DNA of 5,625 nt from Planctomycetota bacterium (GCA_022615465.1 JAKEGR010000295.1:1-5625), one strand, 5' to 3'; counted from the stretch's first letter, positions 1 to 5,625 are shown. Numbers and translations: made by a program. The notes: generated by a model from the letters alone, not told the origin.

Positions 1-164
1 CACGGCATCGACTCAAACGCCCTTCGCTGGTAGACCGGCCCAGGCCGATTGTCTTCCGCCCAGCCATCGTTCGTTTCAGCCAGCGCGCACGAAATGAGAC
101 CAATACCTGACGCCAATGCAACAACGCAGTACCGACCGGCTTGTACCACCAACGAATTGACCAC
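1..164 (-). CDS. N-terminus of a secreted protein or lipoprotein (partial, runs off left edge)
   Basis: An open minus-strand frame starts at a GTG (164-162) and continues for 54 codons to the window edge. The start is supported by a purine-rich GGGGAGGT (175-168) ending a few bases before the GTG, and by a stop in the same frame upstream with no ATG or TTG between. The protein begins MVNSLVVQAGRYCVVALASG and looks like a signal peptide. It has a short N-region with one arginine, a hydrophobic core at about residues 13-30, and then either a lipobox (LISC, residues 25-28) or a signal peptidase I site (ALA before ETN, residues 29-31). After that it becomes polar (DGWAEDNRPGPVYQRRAFE). It is probably exported; what it does cannot be told from 54 residues. 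It is separated from the toxin remnant upstream by about 220 bases, so it may have its own promoter. Codons are GC-rich in the third position, like the neighbours. Confidence 0.6.
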   Translation of the reverse strand, partial: MVNSLVVQAGRYCVVALASGIGLISCALAETNDGWAEDNRPGPVYQRRAFESMP

Positions 165-300
165 CGGACCTCCCCATATTAACTCGACCCAAACCAGCCC
201 CCAGCTTTCATGCTAGGCAGCCTGCTCGCCAAACGCCAGGAAAATAGGCGCATTGGGGCGTGTGGGGGAACGCTTTGTGGCCTGATGGTAGCACCAGTAC

Positions 301-341
301 CGAACAACCGTTACGACCGGAACCGGTCAACAATCGGTTCG
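301..341. repeat. Interrupted 41-base dyad symmetry in the gap
   Basis: The centre is an inverted repeat GACCGG-AA-CCGGTC (315-328). It is flanked by GTT/AAC (310-312 with 329-331) and outer arms CGAAC/GTTCG (301-305 with 337-341), separated by unpaired bases. It lies between the toxin remnant and the secreted-protein gene. No T-run follows it on either strand, so it is a poor intrinsic terminator. A protein-binding operator or an RNA stem in the leader of the secreted-protein gene are the alternatives. No family is recognised. Confidence 0.35.
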
Positions 342-385
342 CGACTATAGAATATCGCGCAGGATGCTACGAGGCGTTCCGATTT

Positions 386-490
386 TCAACGGACAACTGC
401 CATATCAAAAAGGACCAGCGCCGGGCGGGGCTTGCTCACCTGGCCCGAGGTGAATGGAAAGCGGCAAATAAAGATCTCGCCGAACTTCAT
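386..490 (-). pseudogene. Truncated PemK/MazF-type toxin (mRNA interferase) remnant
   Basis: A 34-codon frame opens with an ATG that overlaps the antitoxin stop as ATGA (490-487) and stops at TGA (388-386). Its start, MKFGEIFICRFPFTSG, followed by SKPRPALVLFD (residues 19-29), matches the N-terminal beta-strands of PemK/MazF endoribonucleases. These begin with G-E-I/V, an F/P-F segment and the K-x-RPALVL signature. Intact members are about 105-120 residues, so roughly two thirds is missing. I read all three minus frames downstream (385-165) and saw no recognisable continuation. The loss therefore looks like deletion or replacement rather than one frameshift. In an intact pair the toxin cleaves mRNA and is held inactive by the upstream antitoxin. 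The stub lacks the later catalytic part and should be inactive. The family call rests on sequence memory of the motif and on the 4-base overlap with the antitoxin gene. Confidence 0.65.
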
Positions 491-699
491 GGATAGGCGT
501 CGTAAACGGCGTCTTCCGGACTGTCATCCTTCATGAACTGCTCATACGACGCCCGACGCCACGCCTCGTCCTCCGGGTCGTCTTCGACAAGAACGAGAAC
601 CTTGGCCCGGCCCGACTTGGGCAACTGCGCGAACACTTCGGGCGGCAACACAAGTGCCGGCTCGCCGCGCAACTCTGTTTCGAACTGAATCGGGCTCAT
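487..699 (-). CDS. Antitoxin-like small protein of a type II toxin-antitoxin pair
   Basis: A 70-residue acidic protein starting MSPIQFETEL from the ATG at 699-697. A TTG eight codons upstream (723) is possible, but the ATG start puts the family-like MSPIQFE segment first; neither has a clear Shine-Dalgarno. The N-terminal half (residues 3-38) has alternating strands with LVLPPEVFAQLPKSG and then VLVLVEDD, resembling short MazE/AbrB-like antitoxins in cyanobacteria and planctomycetes. The C-terminal part (EAWRRASYEQFMKDD, then PEDAVYDAY, residues 45-69) is acidic and aromatic and probably contacts the toxin. Its stop overlaps the start of a PemK/MazF-like frame by ATGA, the usual order and coupling of antitoxin then toxin. 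It starts about 40 bases after the sigma factor stop in the same direction, so it could be read through from there. The frame is intact although its partner is broken, leaving an orphan antitoxin. Confidence 0.65.
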   Translation of the reverse strand: MSPIQFETELRGEPALVLPPEVFAQLPKSGRAKVLVLVEDDPEDEAWRRASYEQFMKDDSPEDAVYDAYP

Positions 700-726
700 A
701 TTGATATGGTATGCCGCCGACAAGTA

Positions 727-743
727 TGTAGCAATGGGCTACA
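727..743 (-). other. Small hairpin across the sigma factor stop codon
   Basis: TGTAGC (727-732) and GCTACA (738-743) are perfect 6-base arms around a 5-base loop, and the sigma gene's TAG stop (741-739) lies inside the structure. No T-run follows on the minus strand, so it is at best a weak transcription end or an mRNA 3' structure between the sigma gene and the antitoxin gene. It may be chance. Confidence 0.25.
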
Positions 744-1611
744 ACAACTCCGCCAGCCGCTCGCGCGGATTCTCGAGGCCGTCAGCCATTCGGTTGAGGG
801 CTTCGGTCTCGATTTGCCGGACGCGCTCGCGGGTCAGACCAAGCTTTTCGCCGATCTCTTTGAGCGTGCGTGGCTCATGATGTTCGAGACCAAACCGCAT
901 CCTGAGCACCGTTGCCTCGCGTTGGTCCATCGTCGTCAGCATATCCATCGCGTGACGGAGGCAGTCGTGTTCCACCAATGCGTCATCGGGGGCGAGTTGT
1001 CGTTCGTCCATCACCATGTCGCCGAGGGTCCAGCCGGCCTCGGTTTGGTCGGTTTGCGGCGTGGCGTTGTAGATTTTGATCGCCTTCTTGATGATCGGCA
1101 GCTTTTTCTTGGGGAGACCGAGTACCCGGGCAACCTCTTCTGGCGTTGGTGTGCGGCCCATCTCTTCCGTGAGCCGCGCATTAGCCCGTCGCCACTTTGA
1201 GAGCAACTCAACCATGTACGCCGGAATTCGGATCGTCTTGCCCGTATTGATTAGCGCCCGTTTGATCGACTGCTTGATCCAGTAGCTGGCGTAGGTACTG
1301 AACCGCGTACCCATGGCAGGGTCAAAGCCTTCGACGGCCCGCAGCAGACCGAGATTGCCCTCTTCGATGAGGTCTTGCAGGCCGAGGCCCTTGCCGGAGT
1401 AGCCGCGGGCGATGTTCACGACAAGACGCAAGTTGGCGCGGACCATTTGATCCCGCGCCCGCGTATCCCCCTGACCAATTCGCACGGCCAGCTCGCGTTC
1501 TTCGGCCGCGTTGAGTAGCGGCGTTTCGTTGATCTCGCGGAGATAAGTCTCCAGCGGCGTTTGCACGGCGCCGCTGGTTTTCCGCTTCCTGGAAGTCGTG
1601 GAGCTAGTCAT
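739..1611 (-). CDS. RNA polymerase sigma factor, sigma-70 family (RpoD/SigA-like, group 2 type)
   Basis: A 290-residue sigma factor that directs core RNA polymerase to promoters. A short basic N-terminus (SRKRK, residues 7-11) leads straight into region 1.2 (about 18-50, ETYLREINETPLL). Region 2 follows at about 51-121, with LRLVVNIARGY for core binding, DLIEEGNLGLLRAVEGFDP, and the -10 recognition helix RFSTYASYWIKQSIKRAL at 103-120. Region 3 is about 129-205 (RIPAYMVELLSKW). Region 4 is about 216-275, with the -35 binding helix-turn-helix LKEIGEKLGLTRERVRQIE at 250-268. All regions are intact, but region 1.1 is absent. That points to a non-primary (group 2) factor rather than the housekeeping RpoD, which is usually much longer. 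The ATG start lacks a clear Shine-Dalgarno. The gene follows rpsA on the same strand after 248 bases containing a likely terminator, so it probably has its own promoter, though I could not identify one. Which promoters it serves is unknown. Confidence 0.93.
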   Translation of the reverse strand: MTSSTTSRKRKTSGAVQTPLETYLREINETPLLNAAEERELAVRIGQGDTRARDQMVRANLRLVVNIARGYSGKGLGLQDLIEEGNLGLLRAVEGFDPAMGTRFSTYASYWIKQSIKRALINTGKTIRIPAYMVELLSKWRRANARLTEEMGRTPTPEEVARVLGLPKKKLPIIKKAIKIYNATPQTDQTEAGWTLGDMVMDERQLAPDDALVEHDCLRHAMDMLTTMDQREATVLRMRFGLEHHEPRTLKEIGEKLGLTRERVRQIETEALNRMADGLENPRERLAELL

Positions 1612-1779
1612 GGTTTGGACTGATCGTTAGGGAGAGTCGCCAGGATCGAGCAGCCCCCTGTCCCGTGGAACTGGCCACCCGCAAAGACTATCGGCGCGGC
1701 CGGGTTTGCGCCTGCATCACAAGCGTTCGAGGGCGCAGTACGCGGAATGTGCCCCACATACGGGCGATACCAAAGAAAC

Positions 1780-1812
1780 CGGCATCACTGGTCACAAGGC
1801 CCCGTGATGCCG
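1780..1812 (-). terminator. Probable rpsA transcription terminator hairpin
   Basis: CGGCATCAC (1780-1788) and GTGATGCCG (1804-1812) form perfect 9-base arms. After one mismatch two further G-C pairs can extend the stem (1790-1791 with 1801-1802), leaving a 9-base loop. The hairpin starts 48 bases after the rpsA stop. On the minus strand it is followed by a moderately T-rich GGTTTCTTTGG, a weak U-tract. On the plus strand a TTTTT run (1822-1826) lies some 10 bases beyond, so it could also block antisense transcription. Placement between rpsA and the sigma gene fits a terminator or attenuator. Confidence 0.5.
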
Positions 1813-1859
1813 TGATTGGGATTTTTCTGGATCAATCGTGACGGTTATCGGCGTGGAGC

Positions 1860-3671
1860 TTAGCCTTCAGATTGGGAGACGTCGGTGGCCTCTTCTTCCT
1901 GCTCTACCGAGGATGCGGTCTTGAACAGTGGCCCGGTGCCTGAACCAACACCTCCCTTAAGCTCGACGGCTGGCGGGGCTGGGCCGCCATTGGAGCCGGC
2001 CGCTAATTCCTCGACCTGTTCGTCTTCCGCCCATTCGACGCGTTTGCGCGACAGGCCTATCTTGCGATCGTCGGTGTCGACCCGGAGAATTTTCACTTCC
2101 AACTCTTCGCCGATTTTCACAATTTCTTCGGGGTTCTCGACCTTATGGTCGGCTAGTTCGGAGATGTGCAGCAGGCCCTCCAGCCCGTCCTCCAACCCCA
2201 CAAAAACACCGAAGTTGGTGATCTTGATGACCTTGCCCTTAACCAACTGGCCGGGCTGGTAGCGGTTCGGAATGTCACTTGCCCAAGGATCCTCCTCCAT
2301 TTGCTTCAGACCCAATGCAATACGGCGCCGCTCCTGGTCAACCGAGACCACCCTGCACTCGATTTCCTGGCCCTTCTCGACCACCTCGCTGGGATGGCCG
2401 ATTTTGCGGGTCCACGACATGTCACTCACATGCAGCAGGCCGTCAATACCCTCCTCGATCTCGACAAAGGCACCGTAATTGGTGAGGTTCCGCACACGGC
2501 CTTTGACGAGCGATCCCGGCGGATAACGGTCGGCCACCTTGTCCCACGGATTGGCCTGGGTCTGCTTGATGCCCAAGGAGATTTCCTGCTTCTCCTGGTT
2601 GATGTCCAGAACCTTCACGTCGACGACATCGTCGATATGCACAAGCTCACTGGGGTGGCTGATCCGCTTGGTCCACGACATTTCACTGATATGCACCAGG
2701 CCCTCAATGCCGTCCTCGAGCTTAATGAACGCTCCGTAACTCATGACATTGACGACCGTGCCCTTGTGGACCGAGTCGATCGGGTACTTTGCGGGCACCT
2801 CCTCCCACGGGCTGGCGCTCTTTTGCTTGAGTCCCAGGGCGATCTTCTCTTTCTCCTGATCGATGTGGAGAATCTTCACTTCGATCTGATCGTCTATTTT
2901 AACCATCTCCGAGGGATGGTTAATGCGGCCCCAACTCATGTCGGTGATGTGCAGCAGTCCGTCGATGCCGCCCAAATCGACAAAGGCGCCAAAGTCGGCG
3001 ATATTCTTCACGACGCCATTGCGAAGCTGGCCTACCTCGAGTTGCTTGAGCAGCTCCAACTTCTTCTGGGCTCGCTCGGCCTCGATAAGACTGCGGCGGC
3101 TGACCACAATGTTGCGCCGTGCCTCGTCGATCTTGAGTACCAGGCACTTGATCTCTTTGCCGATATACTCGCCGATGTCGTGCGGGCGACGGATATCGAC
3201 CTGGCTGGCCGGGAGAAAGACGTTGACGCCAATGTCGACCAGCAACCCGCCTTTGATTTTCCGAGTTGCCATCCCGCTGACAACATCTCCTTCGTGGACG
3301 GTCTCCATGACCTTCAACCACTTTTCGATCTTCTCCGCCTTGCGTTTGCTCAGGACGATCATGCCGCGATCGTCGTGCAGGCCGCCAATATCTTCGACGT
3401 CCTCCACCAGCACGCGGATCGTATCGCCGATCTGCGGCTGTTCGTCGCCTTCTTCCCACTCATTGCGGGGAATGATCCCTTCGCTTTTGTAGCCGACATC
3501 GACCAAAACATAATCGTCGTCGAGCCGCAGTACTCGTCCCTCGACAATTTGGTCCACGCGGACATCTTCGCCTTGGAGCCAGTCGAAGTCCTCAGGCATA
3601 CCCTCGCCAATTGCGGCGAGTTCTTCGTCTTCGGAAAGGTCAAATTCACGGATTAAATTGCGGTTAACCAT
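1860..3671 (-). CDS. rpsA: 30S ribosomal protein S1
   Basis: A 603-residue protein with six S1 (OB-fold) RNA-binding domains, at about residues 40-110, 126-194, 213-284, 298-371, 385-458 and 474-544. S1 sits on the small ribosomal subunit and brings mRNA to it for initiation. The first two domains are divergent, as in known bacterial S1, and would contact the ribosome. Domains 3-6 are close copies with the pattern VxNxxxxGAFVxLxxGIxGLLHISxMSW and are joined by NPW/DPW linkers. They bind mRNA. The similarity of domains 3-6 is also visible in the DNA as diverged repeats. Length exceeds the E. coli protein (557) mainly through a 59-residue tail (545-603) rich in Glu, Gly, Pro and Ser, which looks disordered and acidic. 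The ATG start gives MVNRNLIREFDLSEDEE, the usual style for planctomycetes. No Shine-Dalgarno is adjacent; a T-run precedes the ATG. The gene is transcribed away from the ECF gene. Confidence 0.97.
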   Translation of the reverse strand: MVNRNLIREFDLSEDEELAAIGEGMPEDFDWLQGEDVRVDQIVEGRVLRLDDDYVLVDVGYKSEGIIPRNEWEEGDEQPQIGDTIRVLVEDVEDIGGLHDDRGMIVLSKRKAEKIEKWLKVMETVHEGDVVSGMATRKIKGGLLVDIGVNVFLPASQVDIRRPHDIGEYIGKEIKCLVLKIDEARRNIVVSRRSLIEAERAQKKLELLKQLEVGQLRNGVVKNIADFGAFVDLGGIDGLLHITDMSWGRINHPSEMVKIDDQIEVKILHIDQEKEKIALGLKQKSASPWEEVPAKYPIDSVHKGTVVNVMSYGAFIKLEDGIEGLVHISEMSWTKRISHPSELVHIDDVVDVKVLDINQEKQEISLGIKQTQANPWDKVADRYPPGSLVKGRVRNLTNYGAFVEIEEGIDGLLHVSDMSWTRKIGHPSEVVEKGQEIECRVVSVDQERRRIALGLKQMEEDPWASDIPNRYQPGQLVKGKVIKITNFGVFVGLEDGLEGLLHISELADHKVENPEEIVKIGEELEVKILRVDTDDRKIGLSRKRVEWAEDEQVEELAAGSNGGPAPPAVELKGGVGSGTGPLFKTASSVEQEEEATDVSQSEG

Positions 3672-3729
3672 AACAACAGAAAAAATAGTATCTTGGGTCG
3701 GAATGCCGCGTATCTTATTCTCCTCCCCG
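3672..3729 (-). promoter_or_regulatory. rpsA mRNA leader: U-rich start region and distant purine tract
   Basis: Read on the minus strand, the bases just before the rpsA ATG are TTTTTTCTGTTGTT, with no Shine-Dalgarno. A strong SD-like GGGGAGGAG lies at 3729-3721, about 50 bases upstream, and no start codon follows it at usable distance. Known rpsA leaders in proteobacteria also lack an adjacent Shine-Dalgarno and are controlled by S1 itself binding U-rich RNA. Applying that here is inference. No convincing -35/-10 pair was found. Confidence 0.35.
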
Positions 3730-4081
3730 GCAGGGCAGAGGGAGAGTCAGTCAGCAGATGCGATCTGCAAAGCCAACAACAAGCAGACGAGATCCTACCC
3801 AACGAAAAGAGGAACTCCCCACGCCCGACCAGCCAACGCAGCCGGCCACCCAGAGATCGCAGGGAAGCACGTCATGATAACAAGCGGGCCATCGCCGGAC
3901 AATCCGTATGAGTTGCCATGGGTGCAATGCCCCTGGGGGGTGCAGGACAGGGTTCGCGGAGGTTTTGGGACTGATTTCCTGAAGGGGGGAGAATTATCAA
4001 GTCACTGTGTAAGTTTTCGTGCCTTGGCAGGGTTGGGAGAAAGCAAGGAGGGGGAGCCGGAGCGGATGGCCGAGAGATGAA

Positions 4082-4110
4082 TTGACAACCCGTGTCGCAG
4101 CCGAAACAAT
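4082..4110 (+). promoter_or_regulatory. Candidate sigma-70 type promoter upstream of the ECF gene
   Basis: A perfect -35 hexamer TTGACA (4082-4087) is followed after exactly 17 bases by AACAAT (4105-4110), which matches four of six bases of the -10 consensus. Transcription would start near 4117 and give a leader of about 90 bases before the TTG start of the ECF gene. It could supply basal expression independent of the ECF factor. Confidence 0.4.
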
Positions 4111-4164
4111 GACGGCAGAGGCAGTTATGCCGCATTTGCAGCCACTCAGACCCCACATTGCAGG

Positions 4165-4193
4165 GGAACTTCCTTGGCCGCGGCCGCGTCTAA
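4165..4193 (+). promoter_or_regulatory. ECF-type (RpoE-like) promoter, probable autoregulation of the ECF gene
   Basis: GGAACTT (4165-4171), a 16-base spacer and GTCTAA (4188-4193) closely match the known RpoE-type ECF promoter pattern of a GGAACTT -35 and a TC-rich TCTGA/TCAAA-like -10. Transcription would begin around 4199-4201, only 8-10 bases before the TTG start codon. The spacer is very GC-rich and contains the palindrome GGCCGCGGCC (4176-4185). Use by the ECF factor encoded next to it is inference from position. Confidence 0.6.
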
Positions 4194-4208
4194 CCTGACG
4201 AGCAGAGC

Positions 4209-4805
4209 TTGAACGACGAAGCCTCACTCATCGACGCCACCCTGGCCGGTGATACGGCGGCCTTCGGCACCCTTGTCACGCGGCATCAGGATCGGCTCTA
4301 CAACTCGCTGCTGCGCGTCCTGGGGTCGTCCGAGGATGCCCGCGACATGGTCCAGGAGGCGTTTGTACAAGCCTTTCTCAAACTGGAATCGTTCCGCGGC
4401 TCGTCCGCATTTTATACCTGGTTATACCGCATTGCCTTCAACCTGGCCATGAGCCATACCCGCCGACGGCGGCCAACGCAATCGCTCGACACGGCCAAGA
4501 GCCGCTTCGGTTGTGAGCCGGCCGACGGTCAGCCGACGCCCGAGGCCAACCTTGCCCAACGTGAGACGGTCCACATGGTTCACGCAGCGATGGAGCGGCT
4601 CAGCGCCGAATATCGGCAGATTCTCGTGCTTCGGGAGATCGAGGAGTGCCGATACGAACAAATCGCCGACATTTTGGAACTTCCGATTGGGACCGTCCGC
4701 AGCCGCTTGTTTCGGGCACGTCTCGAACTGCGAAACCAACTCATGCCGATGATGAGCCATGCGGAAATGGATGGGGCAAAGCAGCCATTGGCCGCAGACA
4801 ACTGA
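4209..4805 (+). CDS. ECF-subfamily RNA polymerase sigma factor (RpoE-like)
   Basis: A 198-residue extracytoplasmic-function sigma factor with only regions 2 and 4. Region 2 is about residues 20-88: FGTLVTRHQDRLYN, then DARDMVQEAFVQAFLKLESF, and the -10 recognition part FYTWLYRIAFNLAMSHTRRRR cut by a basic end. A variable linker (about 89-123) leads to region 4 (about 124-178), with the helix-turn-helix YEQIADILELPIGTVRSRLF at 149-168. The tail (179-198) is not conserved in type. The start is a TTG at 4209: an in-frame TAA at 4191 excludes anything further upstream, and no ATG lies before the conserved part. Only a weak AGAG precedes it. The next gene, 33 bases downstream, is a probable anti-sigma factor, so the two form an operon in which the sigma factor is kept inactive at the membrane until a signal. 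A matching ECF promoter sits directly upstream. The regulon and signal are unknown. Confidence 0.94.
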   Translation: MNDEASLIDATLAGDTAAFGTLVTRHQDRLYNSLLRVLGSSEDARDMVQEAFVQAFLKLESFRGSSAFYTWLYRIAFNLAMSHTRRRRPTQSLDTAKSRFGCEPADGQPTPEANLAQRETVHMVHAAMERLSAEYRQILVLREIEECRYEQIADILELPIGTVRSRLFRARLELRNQLMPMMSHAEMDGAKQPLAADN

Positions 4806-4838
4806 CAACGGGCAGGTGAAGACTGACGACAGACATTG

Positions 4839-5625
4839 ATGACTGATCACGAATCACATTTTGAATTCAACAACGAACTGCTGAACGCGTACCTCGACGA
4901 CGAGTTGACTCCCGACGAACGGGCCAGCGTCGAGAAACGGCTGGCGGCCGATCCCTCGGCGCGGCGGATGCTCGACGAGTTGCGGGCCGTTTCGCTGGCT
5001 GTGCGGAGCCTGCCGGCCGAGGCAGTCGGGGAGGATCTTTGCGCATCGATCTTGCAGCGCGCGGAGCGGGCCATGGTAACCAACCCGCCGGCCAAGCCCG
5101 CAACATCGGAAGCGCGGTTTCCACGTCTGGCTGAATCGGCGGAACTGGCGTCGCAACCGACGGGCAGTATGCTGCCGAAGTGGACGATTGGGCGAACGGG
5201 TCGAGGCTGGTTCTGGGCCGGGCTGGCCGTGGCGGCCGCACTGCTCATTTCGTTCTTCCAGCCGGAGGCGGGGCGCGATCAGAAGCTGCCAGACATCGCC
5301 CGCCGTTCACCGGCGCGGCGCGACGAAATGCACATTGGCAACGCCGAGATGCGCGCCCTCGAACCGGCGCCCTCCAACACCGACTTGGCTGAGGCTGCTC
5401 CAGCAACCGTTCCACCCGACAACTACGAAGCGGCTGCGGCAGCACGGCCTGCTGCCCCGGCCAGCGGCAGCACTCCGCCAGTTTCCGCACACGGTGATAG
5501 TTCAGGATTTGCGGCCGGCAGCGCGGATCGAGCACTCGCCCTTCATGACAAGTCGGCCGACGGTGCCACACGTGAGCGTGGTCGTCTGGGGATAGCAGCC
5601 GAACACGATGAAGCAGTCAGCCGCC
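4839..5625 (+). CDS. Probable membrane-anchored anti-sigma factor (partial, runs off right edge)
   Basis: An uninterrupted frame from the ATG at 4839 to the window edge gives 262 residues without a stop. The N-terminal part (about 8-55, NNELLNAYLDDELTPDERAS, then VEKRLAADPSARRMLDELRA) has the L-x-AYLDDEL-TPDERA pattern of anti-sigma domains of the zinc-finger HC2/RsiW-like superfamily. The usual H-x3-C-x2-C zinc ligands are absent; the only cysteine is C68. It should therefore be a zinc-independent version. A single membrane segment follows at about 123-140 (GWFWAGLAVAAALLISFF). The rest, about 141-262, is rich in Ala, Pro, Glu and Ser and would lie outside the membrane as a flexible stretch. 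Its position 33 bases after the ECF sigma gene on the same strand supports the role of binding that factor in the cytoplasm. No strong Shine-Dalgarno is seen; AGGTGAAG lies about 20 bases upstream. A C-terminal sensor domain may lie outside the window. Confidence 0.8.
   Translation, partial: MTDHESHFEFNNELLNAYLDDELTPDERASVEKRLAADPSARRMLDELRAVSLAVRSLPAEAVGEDLCASILQRAERAMVTNPPAKPATSEARFPRLAESAELASQPTGSMLPKWTIGRTGRGWFWAGLAVAAALLISFFQPEAGRDQKLPDIARRSPARRDEMHIGNAEMRALEPAPSNTDLAEAAPATVPPDNYEAAAAARPAAPASGSTPPVSAHGDSSGFAAGSADRALALHDKSADGATRERGRLGIAAEHDEAVSR

Larger units (their letters stand above)
3672..4208. other. 537-base divergent intergenic region, no convincing gene
   Basis: This gap separates the divergent rpsA and ECF sigma genes. 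Open frames in it (plus 3658-4080, minus 4156-3872) have no recognisable domain, a composition unlike the neighbours and no supporting start signals. I regard them as non-coding. What it does hold is the rpsA leader at the left end, a 6-3-6 inverted repeat GCAGAT-GCG-ATCTGC at 3755-3769, a G-rich plus strand at about 3934-4060, and two candidate plus-strand promoters near the right end. No tRNA, CRISPR or insertion-sequence end was seen. Confidence 0.6.

Noticed and set aside
260..496. Plus-strand 78-codon open frame over the toxin remnant
   Set aside because: It is antisense to the toxin stub with its PemK-like motif and ATGA overlap; the product has no recognisable feature.
706..1200. Plus-strand 164-codon open frame opposite the sigma factor gene
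   Set aside because: It is antisense to the intact and clearly recognisable sigma-70 gene; its translation shows no domain and reflects the codon pattern of the opposite strand.
1935..3600. Diverged direct repeats about 260 bases apart
   Set aside because: They are explained by the successive S1 domains of rpsA rather than by a mobile or tandem DNA repeat.
2166..3656. Plus-strand 496-codon open frame opposite rpsA
   Set aside because: It is the mirror of the six-domain S1 protein. Its apparent internal repeats come from the repeated S1 domains, not from a real gene.
3934..4060. Possible G-quadruplex in the G-rich plus strand
   Set aside because: The runs of three or more G are separated by long or irregular loops, so a stable quadruplex is not well supported.
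3658..4080. Plus-strand 140-codon open frame in the divergent gap
   Set aside because: It begins inside the rpsA coding sequence, has no family-like segment and no ribosome binding site, and has a composition unlike the real genes nearby.
3872..4156. Minus-strand 94-codon open frame rich in Cys and Pro
   Set aside because: No recognisable domain, no start signals, and it would lie across the candidate sigma-70-type promoter of the ECF gene.

Overview
The window most likely comes from a planctomycete chromosome, probably of the Pirellula type. This is inferred from the style of four proteins: an S1 protein opening with MVNRNLIREFDLS, a short RpoD-like sigma factor, an ECF sigma factor with an RGSSAFYTWLYRIAFN core, and a short antitoxin-like protein ending in PEDAVYDAYP. 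No 16S or other marker gene is present, so the assignment is tentative.

Layout. From the left edge to about 3.67 kb everything reads on the minus strand. In transcription order this is a six-domain ribosomal protein S1 gene (rpsA, 3671-1860), a hairpin that probably ends its transcript (1812-1780), a 290-residue sigma-70 family factor (1611-739), a 70-residue antitoxin-like gene (699-487), and a 34-codon stub of a PemK/MazF-type toxin that overlaps the antitoxin by ATGA (490-386). A short gap with a large dyad symmetry follows. Last comes the start of a secreted protein or lipoprotein that runs off the left edge (164-1), which has a GTG start and a good Shine-Dalgarno sequence. From 4.2 kb rightwards the strand switches to plus: an ECF sigma factor (4209-4805, TTG start) is followed 33 bases later by its probable membrane-bound anti-sigma factor, which is cut by the right edge.

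How it works together. The S1 protein serves translation initiation, and the sigma-70 and ECF factors serve promoter choice. The ECF/anti-sigma pair looks like a classic envelope-signal module: the anti-sigma protein would hold the sigma factor at the membrane through its cytoplasmic N-terminus. A sequence closely matching an ECF-type promoter (GGAACTT, 16 bases, GTCTAA) lies immediately upstream of the ECF gene, so positive autoregulation is likely. The 537-base divergent gap between rpsA and the ECF gene holds this promoter, a sigma-70-like candidate and the rpsA leader, and shows no convincing gene.

The least ordinary points are the decayed toxin with a retained antitoxin, the tight ECF autoregulatory promoter that would give an almost leaderless mRNA, and an rpsA leader that has a strong purine SD-like tract about 50 bases too far from the start. 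I did not find a clearly new multi-gene system.
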